Shown piece after piece: positions 32,771 through 41,688 of a stretch of DNA of 64,000 nucleotides. The notes beneath the pieces were generated by a model, which worked only from the letters and a program-made list of their open reading frames with translations, did not search any database and was not told the DNA's origin. The stretch is taken from positions 1,736,001-1,800,000 of the forward strand of contig NZ_CP077800.1 of NCBI RefSeq assembly GCF_019112525.1. The letters are read 5' to 3'. Every line of letters begins with the position of its first letter. Position 1 is the first letter of the stretch. The stretch comes from Modestobacter sp. L9-4. Lineage in GTDB: Bacteria; Actinomycetota; Actinomycetes; Mycobacteriales; Geodermatophilaceae. The position numbers and the translations under genes are program-made.

Positions 32771-33706
32771 TCAGCGGGTGCCGACCACCACCAGGGAGCA
32801 GCCGGCCTCACCGAACGGCTCGACCTCGAAGCCCAGCTGCAGCAGGACCTCCGCCAGCGCCATGTTCATCGCCGCCTGCACCGCGGCGTGCGCCGCGGCC
32901 GAACGCACGTCCTCCGAGCTGGCCCGGTGGTGCTGGTGCCAGCTGACGACGATGCCCGGACGACCCGGCTCGGGGCTGAGGCACACCCCGCCGGCGGTCT
33001 CCTCCCCCACGCAGTCGTGCAGCGGCAGGCCCGACTCGACCAACGCCGACGCCACCTCCACGACGAGGGTCACCAGCTCGTCGTCGTCGGCGAAGTCGTG
33101 GTCCCACTCGGCCGGCAGCCGGTCGAGCTGGTCGCTGAGGTCGCTCAGCCACGCGCGCTCCTCCGGCAGCTGACGGCGCACCACCCGGCCGTCGGCCCGG
33201 CGCACCCCGTGCACCGGCTGACCCGACCCGCTCAGCCCGGCCCACTCGGCCTCGATCCGGTCGGCGAACGGCCCGGTCACGACCTGCTCCCCCGGGCGCT
33301 CGTCGGACTCGGCGACCAGCCACCACGCCGCCGTCCCCAGATCCCCGGTCCGCTTGCCCGCGGGGTGGGCGGCCAGGCCGGCGGTGCGCGCCTCCTGCGC
33401 CGTCCGCACCTCCTGCGTCACCACCGCGCGGTCACCGGCCGGCTGGCCCGCCGCCTCGGCGGACCCGACGACCGCACCGGCCGTGGCCAGCGCCGGGGCC
33501 TGCGCCGGGGCCTGGGCCGGCGCCGGCGCCGAGACCTGGGCCGACGCCTGGGCCTGGGACTGGGCCGGTGCCTGGGCCCGCTCGCGGGGCACCTGCACCC
33601 GGTTGCGCTCGAACTCGTACCGCGCCGTCGAGCTCTGCGCGAGGGCCACGACCAGCGCGGCCAGCACCACGAAGCCCACCACTGCAACCACCGGCCAGAG
33701 GATCAC
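32771..33706 (-). CDS. membrane-anchored hypothetical protein with Ala/Gln/Pro linker
   Basis: A 311-aa protein. One N-terminal helix (MILWPVVAVVGFVVLAALVV, about 3-22) is followed by QSSTARYEFERNRV, a low-complexity linker of A/P/Q repeats (about 44-80), and a soluble C-terminal domain (about 100-311) with WWLVAES, HDCVGEE, VSWHQHHR and an Ala-rich helix. No family is recognised. The anchor resembles the 58-aa protein at 21077-21253. It overlaps the upstream 87-aa gene by 4 nt (ATGA) and ends 13 nt from the convergent polymerase stop. The linker probably spans from the membrane to a cytoplasmic or wall partner; topology is undecided. Confidence 0.65.
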   Translation of the reverse strand: MILWPVVAVVGFVVLAALVVALAQSSTARYEFERNRVQVPRERAQAPAQSQAQASAQVSAPAPAQAPAQAPALATAGAVVGSAEAAGQPAGDRAVVTQEVRTAQEARTAGLAAHPAGKRTGDLGTAAWWLVAESDERPGEQVVTGPFADRIEAEWAGLSGSGQPVHGVRRADGRVVRRQLPEERAWLSDLSDQLDRLPAEWDHDFADDDELVTLVVEVASALVESGLPLHDCVGEETAGGVCLSPEPGRPGIVVSWHQHHRASSEDVRSAAAHAAVQAAMNMALAEVLLQLGFEVEPFGEAGCSLVVVGTR

Positions 33707-33966
33707 TGCCCGACCTCCGTCGCGACCGAGGCGGAACGGACGACGACGACGGCCGGCTCGGGGACGGCGCCCCAGGCGGCGGCGCGCCGGGACGACGAGC
33801 GGGCCCAGCCGCGCAGGTGCGCACCGGACCGGCGGAGGGTGCGGCGCGCCGACACGGGCGCCACGTCGGCGAAGACCTCCAGCAGCGCGTCGAGGTCCAC
33901 CTCCACGTCGAGGGCGGGGGGACGCCCGGACGAGGGGCGGGGCAAGAGGTCAAGGGGCGTGCTCAC
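33703..33966 (-). CDS. small hypothetical protein (87 aa)
   Basis: An 87-aa protein with an acidic helix (DVEVDLDALLEVFADVAPV) and a basic segment rich in Arg and Ser (RRTLRRSGAHLRGWARSSSRRAAAW). The GTG at 33964-33966 is preferred over longer options because GAGGAG stands 6 nt upstream. It is translationally coupled by ATGA to the 311-aa membrane protein, so the two likely act together. No family is recognised. Confidence 0.6.
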   Translation of the reverse strand: MSTPLDLLPRPSSGRPPALDVEVDLDALLEVFADVAPVSARRTLRRSGAHLRGWARSSSRRAAAWGAVPEPAVVVVRSASVATEVGQ

Positions 33967-34243
33967 GGGGACTCCTCGGTGCTCCGTCGCGGCTGGGGAA
34001 GTGCCGCGGACGTAGGGCGAAAGGTAGGTCCGGACAGGCCGCGCACAGGGTCCGTCCGACACCTGCAGCAGGGGCCCGTCACCGAATCGTTGTCGGGGGC
34101 ACCGGCCGGGTCGATGACCGGCCCTCCCTCAGCCGCCTTGTCGACTTGACACCGTGCTTGACCTGGGCTTTCGACGGTGACCGACGCCTGTGACGCCGAT
34201 CCGGCCCGGCGGCGCGGCATGTCGCGGCGGCGCCGGACAGGGC

Positions 34244-34593
34244 TCAGCCCAGGACGCCGAGCAGCAGGGCGGGGTCGACCGCGTGCTGGGTGACCACGGA
34301 CGCCCGGTGGGGCCGGCGCACCAGCGCCCGCGGTCCGCCGTCGGGGGTGCGCAGCGCGAGGGCCGCCACGCCCGCGGCGCCGAGGCATAGCACCAGCGTG
34401 GGCGCGAGGACCCCCGGCCGGACCACGCCCACCGCCAGCGCCGCGGCGCCGAGCAGCCGGCGGCGATCACCTGCGGCGCGGCGCGGCGGCCCGCGACAAC
34501 GGGCAGCGTCCGCCGTCCCGCCGTCTGGTCACCCGCGCGGTCGCCGAGGTCCTCGGCGCACGCCCGTCGGGAGGTGCACCCAGCCTCCGACAC
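34244..34593 (-). pseudogene. degraded UbiA-family prenyltransferase (3' remnant)
   Basis: Read on the minus strand, one frame gives AEDLGDRAGDQTAGRRTLP followed by VVAGRRAAPQVIAAG. This matches the second Asp-rich helix-loop of UbiA enzymes (N/DDxxD-type, then GRRTLP). The frame must then shift by two at about 34455-34465 to continue as LLGAAALAVGVVRPGVLAP, a membrane helix and a C-terminus ending at 34244. The first about 170 codons, including the first Asp motif, are missing, and the sequence abuts the 3' end of the UvrA-like gene. It is therefore a truncated and frameshifted relic, and no functional product is expected. Confidence 0.65.
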
Positions 34594-34617
34594 ACTCTGT
34601 GCAGCCGGAGCTGCTGG

Positions 34618-36987
<2,370 letters not shown>

Positions 36988-37099
36988 CGTGTGCTCCTCC
37001 CGTCGCCCTGACGGCATGTGTACCGGACGGGTCGGACGGTCGGTGCGGTCCACGGCGTCGTCCGTCCGACCCGGCCCCAGGACCGCCTGCCGGGGCAGG

Positions 37100-37681
37100 T
37101 CAGCTGAAGACGCCGGCCGTCGCGATGGCCACCCGCCGGCGCGCGGTGGCCTCGTCGTCGCCGTAGCGGTCGACGCCCCAGGACAGCGCGGTGGCCAGCT
37201 CGACGAGCTCGTCCGCGGTGACGTCGTCCCGCACGTCGCCTGCGGACCGGGCCGCCTCGAGCAGCAGCTCGGTGCGGACGAGCAGCGGGTTCCGGGCCGA
37301 GCTCAACGGCGAGCCGGGATCGGTGGTCACGACGGAGATGCAGTACGGCAGGTCGTGCCAGATGCGCAGCTGCCAGGTCAGCTGCACCAGCCACTCGGCG
37401 AGGGCGTCCCGCGGTGACATCGAGCGGGACAGCTCGTCGGCCGCCGCCAGCGCATCGACGACGTTGGACTCCAGGACCGCGGCGAGGAGGTCGTCCCGGG
37501 TGGGGAAGTTGCGGTAGAGCGTCGCGTTGCCGACGCCGGCCCGCAGCGCGATGCCGTCCAGGGAGGCGAGCACGCCCTCGGTCTCGAACGTCTCCCGCGC
37601 GGCCCGCAGGACGGCGTCCCGGTTGCGCTGGGCGTCGGCCCGCAGCGGACGCCTCGGGGCGACGTCGCCGGGAGTGGTCAC
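37100..37681 (-). CDS. TetR-family transcriptional regulator
   Basis: A 193-aa regulator. The N-terminal HTH reads RDAVLRAARETFETEGVLASLDGIALRAGVGNATLYRNF, with the usual YRNFPTRDDLL end, and the C-terminal domain is all helical. The GTG at 37679-37681 is chosen because AAGGAGG lies 6 nt upstream; a longer version would run into the operator region. It is divergent from the SDR gene across two GGGGA-N3-TCCCC palindromes and lies 112 nt upstream of the UvrA-like gene on the same strand. It likely represses itself, the SDR gene and the ATPase gene. Confidence 0.9.
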   Translation of the reverse strand: MTTPGDVAPRRPLRADAQRNRDAVLRAARETFETEGVLASLDGIALRAGVGNATLYRNFPTRDDLLAAVLESNVVDALAAADELSRSMSPRDALAEWLVQLTWQLRIWHDLPYCISVVTTDPGSPLSSARNPLLVRTELLLEAARSAGDVRDDVTADELVELATALSWGVDRYGDDEATARRRVAIATAGVFS

Positions 37682-37700
37682 GACGCCTCCTTGACGAACC

Positions 37701-37740
37701 GGGGAGTGTCCCCACATGCTCTACCTGGGGACAGTCCCCA
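37701..37740. promoter_or_regulatory. double palindromic operator between tetR and SDR genes
   Basis: GGGGA-GTG-TCCCC (37701-37713) and TGGGGAC-A-GTCCCCA (37726-37740) are two related palindromes with centres 26 bp apart. Together they also form an inverted pair, TGTCCCCA-N11-TGGGGACA (37707-37733). Two TetR dimers could bind side by side and block both divergent promoters. Confidence 0.75.
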
Positions 37741-37758
37741 CTTGAGCGAGGAGTCTAG

Positions 37759-38484
37759 ATGAACGCGTCACTCGATGGCCGCACCGTGCTCGTGACCGGT
37801 GCGAACGGCGGGCTGGGCGAGGAGTTCGTGCAGCAGGCGCTCGACCGCGGCGCCCGGCGCGTCCACGCCGCCACCCGGACGCCGCGCAGCTGGACCGACA
37901 GCCGGGTCACCTCCCTGGCCCTCGACATCACCGACCCCGACGCCGTCATGCGGGCCGTCTCCGCCGCCTCGGACGTCGACCTGGTGGTGAACAACGCCGG
38001 GATCGCACCCGAGGGCGACTCCATCGCAGGACCGGAGGACCAGCTCCGGCGCGTCTTCGAGACCAACTTCTTCGGCACGCTGCGGGTCGCGACCGCCTTC
38101 GCCTCGGTGCTCGCCGCGAACGGCGGGGGCAGCCTGCTCAACGTCCTGTCGGCGGCGAGCTGGCTGAGCGTGCCGACCGGCTACGCGGCGTCCAAGGCGG
38201 CGATGTGGTCGGCGACCAACGCGCTCCGGGTCCAGCTGCGCGGGCAGGGCACCCAGGTGACCGGCCTGCTCGTCGGCATGGTCGACACCCCGATGTCGCA
38301 GAAGTGGGACGTGCCGAAGGTCAGCGCCGCCAGCGTCGTCACCCAGGCCTACGACGGGGTGGCCGCCGGCGCGCTCGAGGTGCTGGCCGACGAGCCGACC
38401 CGCGACCTCAAGTCCCGGCTGAGCACGCCGGCCGAGCAGCTCTACCCCTGGTTCGACGAGCAGCTGGCCGGCTTCGTCGCCTGA
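37759..38484 (+). CDS. short-chain dehydrogenase/reductase
   Basis: A 241-aa NAD(P)-dependent SDR: cofactor loop TGANGGLG (about 13-20), DITD, NNAG motif (about 81-84), and the catalytic Ser/Tyr/Lys with YAASKAAM. The ATG at 37759 follows GAGGAG. It lies next to the TetR regulator with a shared double operator, so it is probably induced with the drug-resistance ATPase. The substrate is unknown. Its 3' end is followed by 79 nt and then tRNA-Lys on the other strand. Confidence 0.9.
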   Translation: MNASLDGRTVLVTGANGGLGEEFVQQALDRGARRVHAATRTPRSWTDSRVTSLALDITDPDAVMRAVSAASDVDLVVNNAGIAPEGDSIAGPEDQLRRVFETNFFGTLRVATAFASVLAANGGGSLLNVLSAASWLSVPTGYAASKAAMWSATNALRVQLRGQGTQVTGLLVGMVDTPMSQKWDVPKVSAASVVTQAYDGVAAGALEVLADEPTRDLKSRLSTPAEQLYPWFDEQLAGFVA

Positions 38485-38563
38485 CCCCGGCACAGCCGTC
38501 GGGCGGCCCGACCGGACGGGACGACGTCCCCCACCCGGCCGCCCGGTCTGCGAGGACCTGCGG

Positions 38564-38636
38564 TGGGCCCCGTGGGGATCGAACCCACAACCCGCGGATT
38601 AAAAGTCCGCTGCTCTGCCAGTTGAGCTAGAGGCCC
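38564..38636 (-). tRNA. tRNA-Lys (anticodon TTT)
   Basis: A 73-nt cloverleaf on the minus strand. The acceptor stem pairs GGGCCTC with GGGGCCC (one G-T pair), the D-arm is AGCTCAACTGGCAGAGC, the anticodon loop is CTTTTAA (TTT, Lys), and the T-arm is TGTGGGTTCGATCCCCACG. The discriminator is A and CCA is not encoded. The type I restriction island starts just beyond its 5' end. Confidence 0.95.
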
Positions 38637-38764
38637 GGTGGGTGCAGAGAACCCCCCACACAACGCATCAGACAACGCGTGAGACAACCGGGGGCCGCTG
38701 CGACCCGGTGCGAGGCTACCGCCCGCCGGTGGCTTGGCTCGGGCCGCTCGAGGCCGCCGACGCG

Positions 38765-40258
38765 CTACTCGGCCACGTCGGCGACCTCGAGCGGCTCTAC
38801 CCCGAGGCCGACCGCGATCTCGCCGAACTGCTTGAGGATGGCCGCCATCTCCTCATGAATCTCGGCGATGAGCACCTCGGGCGCCGGCAGGTTGTCCGGG
38901 TCTTCGAGGGAGTCGTCCTTGAGCCAGGTGATGTCGAGGTTGACCTTGTCCCGCGCGATGAGCTCCTCGTAGCTGAACCGGCGGAACCGCTCGGACTCCA
39001 CACGGTCGTGGCGCGCACCCGGCCGGTAGGCGGAGACGAAGTCGTTCAGATGCTCCCGGCGCAGCGGGTTGGTCTTCATCGTGAAGTGCTTGTTGGTGCG
39101 GAAGTCGTAGATCCAGAGCTCGCGTGTCCACGGCGCCTCGGCGGCCGGCCTCTTCTCGAAGAACAGCACGTTGGCCTTCACGCCACCGGCGTAGAAGATG
39201 CCGGTCGGGAGCCGCAGCATGGTGTGCAGGTCGCAGGTCGCCAGCAGCTTGCGCCGGATGGTCTCTCCGGCGCCACCCTCGAAGAGCACGTTGTCCGGCA
39301 GAACAACAGCTGCCCGACCGTTCGTGTCGAGGATCGTGTGGATGTGCTGGACGAAGTTCAGCTGCTTGTTGCTCGTAGTCGCCCAGAAGTCGTCCCGGAC
39401 GACGATGAGCTGCTCGCGCTCGGTGTCGCCTTCCTCGGTGACCACCAGGGCAGAGGACTTCCGGCCGAACGGCGGGTTGGCAAGTACCACCGACCACCGG
39501 CGCCCTGGGTCGGCCTTGAGCGAGTCGCCGGTGTGGATGGGGCTGTCACCGGTGGGCTGGGTGATGCCGTGCAGCACCATGTTCATGGCCGCAAGGCGGG
39601 CGGTGTCGTCCACCAGCTCATAGCCGGTGACGAACCCGGTGCGCAGGTGGCGGCGCTCATCGGGGTCGAGGTGCGGGTAGTGCTCGACGACGTACTGGTG
39701 GGCAGCGAGCAAGAACCCTGCCGTACCTGCACTCGGATCGACTGCCGTGTCGGCTGGCGTGGGCTGCACACAGTCGACCATCGCCTGGATCAGCGGCCGC
39801 GGGGTGAAGTACTGGCCGGCGCCGTAGCCACCTTCGGCGACGCCGCGGTCGAGCAGGCCTTCGTAGGCGTCACCCTTGACGTCAACGTCGAGGCCGGACC
39901 AGGTCTCGCGGTCGATGAGGTTGACGATCAGGTGCCGCAGCCGCGCCGGATCCTGGATCTTGTTCTGAGCCTTCCGGAAGATCTGGCCGAGGATGCCGGG
40001 CTGCTGGCCGAGCTCGCGCAGCACGTGCAGGTAGTGGGCCTCGAGGTCATCGCCGCTGCGCGTGAGCAGTGACTGCCAGTCCAGCCCGGCAGGCACCGCC
40101 GATGGCCGGCTGTACGGCGGCTTTGACTGCTCGTCGGCCATCTTCAGGAACAGCAGGAACGTCAGCTGCTGGACGTAGTCGAGGGTAGCGACGCCGTCGT
40201 CGCGCAGCACGTGGCAGTACGACCACAGCTTGGCGACGAGCTGCTGAGCGTTGGTCAT
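38765..40258 (-). CDS. hsdM: type I restriction-modification methyltransferase subunit HsdM
   Basis: A 497-aa N6-adenine methyltransferase. An N-terminal helical HsdM domain (LWSYCHVLRDDGVATLDYVQ) is followed by the SAM-binding motif VDPSAGTAGFL (about 173-183) and catalytic NPPF (261-264). It methylates adenines on both strands of the site defined by HsdS and so protects host DNA. It is the last gene of an hsdR-hsdS-hsdM operon in which each gene overlaps the next by 4 nt. This R-S-M order is less common than R-M-S or M-S-R. The gene appears intact. Confidence 0.95.
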   Translation of the reverse strand: MTNAQQLVAKLWSYCHVLRDDGVATLDYVQQLTFLLFLKMADEQSKPPYSRPSAVPAGLDWQSLLTRSGDDLEAHYLHVLRELGQQPGILGQIFRKAQNKIQDPARLRHLIVNLIDRETWSGLDVDVKGDAYEGLLDRGVAEGGYGAGQYFTPRPLIQAMVDCVQPTPADTAVDPSAGTAGFLLAAHQYVVEHYPHLDPDERRHLRTGFVTGYELVDDTARLAAMNMVLHGITQPTGDSPIHTGDSLKADPGRRWSVVLANPPFGRKSSALVVTEEGDTEREQLIVVRDDFWATTSNKQLNFVQHIHTILDTNGRAAVVLPDNVLFEGGAGETIRRKLLATCDLHTMLRLPTGIFYAGGVKANVLFFEKRPAAEAPWTRELWIYDFRTNKHFTMKTNPLRREHLNDFVSAYRPGARHDRVESERFRRFSYEELIARDKVNLDITWLKDDSLEDPDNLPAPEVLIAEIHEEMAAILKQFGEIAVGLGVEPLEVADVAE

Positions 40259-41688
40259 ACGGACTCCTGAGCGGGCAGCGCGCCGCCGGCGGCGCGGGAA
40301 ATGGGGATAGGGCGCGCACGACGGCGGCGTGCAGTGGACGGGGCAAAGGCACGGTCCTCGGCAATGCGCTTCAACAACAGCTCAGCCGGCTCGTCGCTAG
40401 TGTCCTGCGCTACCAGGCTGCCGGTGAAAGCCCTCTGCAGAAGTGAGCGCCGCAACACCTGCGTCTTACGGCGGACGGCCGCGAGGTCGTCACGCGCCGC
40501 CTTGATGATCGACAGGCGCCTCTGCACTTCGGCCACGATGACTGGCTGGTCCTTGAGCGGTGGCACCGGCACCGGCAGCCGCTTGAGGTTAGTCATGCTC
40601 AGCGAGGCCAGGTTGGTGGTCTGCTTGCCAGCGGCCTCGAACCAGCGCCGACCGAAAGTGTTGCCATGCCAGGACAACAGCCGGGGGTCGAGGACACCGC
40701 CGCGGACTCTGCCGCGGAAGACATGGTTCTGGTGGATGCAGTCGGCGATCTGCCCCTCCCAAACCCATCCGCGGCCGAGCTTGTCGCGGTCCCCTCCCTC
40801 GTTGAACAGCACGTCGCCGGGCTGTAGACGGAGCGCCTCGGCCTTCGCCTTTGGAACACGTATTCGGGTGACCTCATCGAGGTCGAGGCGGCCCTTCTGC
40901 ACGTTGGCGACGCGCAGGTACGGCACCTCAACGTGGCTCGCGTCGGCCTGCTTCTTGGCGTCCTTCGTGACGCCACCGGTCACGTCGCAGAGTGCGCCGA
41001 GGGTGGTCCACGTCCATCCGGCAGGCAGCACCGGGAGGTCCGGCGTGTCCGGTGCGAGTACCGCGTCTAGCGCGGCGGCGAGGTGCTCGGCGGCGGGCGC
41101 CACACCGGCGGTCCCGGGGACCAGGCGACCGAGCACCGCCGCGAAGATCACGGCCTCCTCAAGCCGCTCCAGCCGCACATCCAGCGCATGGAGGTCCTTG
41201 ACGCTGTGGTGCAGTCCGGACAGCGACTCTTCGAGCGCAGCGACTACCCGTTCCTGCTCCGCCAGCGGAGGAACCACTACCGGGATCGAGGTCATCGCCG
41301 CCTTAGTCAGCTTGAGGCGGGTCGTCCCGTTGGCCAAACCCCTGTAGTCGTACTGGTCGAGGTAGTACTTCAAGAAGGTGCCGTCCACATGTGGCCGTAG
41401 GACGTGCGCATGGTTGTTGACCCATGACGGGCCGGTGATGCAGTAGGCCTTCGGCTTGTCGGGGTCTAAGAAGGGCGCCCCGTCCTCACCGAGCAGCACA
41501 AGCGGCTCGTCGAACAATGGATGGTCGACGTAATCCACCAGTCCAGTGGCGCCGTAGTACGGCACCGGCCCCGGCCGGCTCTCGCGCTCCTTCCGGTTCA
41601 GCGGGACTCGCATGTTGTCGAGGACGTCGGCGATCTCGCCGACGGTGGCCCACGCCCAGCCGGCCGGGAGAGCTTGGGTGATGGTCAT
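40255..41688 (-). CDS. hsdS: type I restriction specificity subunit HsdS
   Basis: A 477-aa protein with two target-recognition domains. The first begins PAGWAWATVGEIADV and ends with LAEQERVVAALEESLSGL. The second begins PAGWTWTTLGALCDV and ends with KDQPVIVAEVQRRLSII. The repeated W-x-W-T-L/V-G-E/A start and the helical spacers are the HsdS hallmark. It sets the bipartite recognition sequence, which cannot be predicted here. It overlaps hsdR (41685-41688) and hsdM (40255-40258). Its C-terminal 35 residues are basic and unusual for the family (TARRRRARPIPISRAAGG). Confidence 0.95.
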   Translation of the reverse strand: MTITQALPAGWAWATVGEIADVLDNMRVPLNRKERESRPGPVPYYGATGLVDYVDHPLFDEPLVLLGEDGAPFLDPDKPKAYCITGPSWVNNHAHVLRPHVDGTFLKYYLDQYDYRGLANGTTRLKLTKAAMTSIPVVVPPLAEQERVVAALEESLSGLHHSVKDLHALDVRLERLEEAVIFAAVLGRLVPGTAGVAPAAEHLAAALDAVLAPDTPDLPVLPAGWTWTTLGALCDVTGGVTKDAKKQADASHVEVPYLRVANVQKGRLDLDEVTRIRVPKAKAEALRLQPGDVLFNEGGDRDKLGRGWVWEGQIADCIHQNHVFRGRVRGGVLDPRLLSWHGNTFGRRWFEAAGKQTTNLASLSMTNLKRLPVPVPPLKDQPVIVAEVQRRLSIIKAARDDLAAVRRKTQVLRRSLLQRAFTGSLVAQDTSDEPAELLLKRIAEDRAFAPSTARRRRARPIPISRAAGGALPAQESV

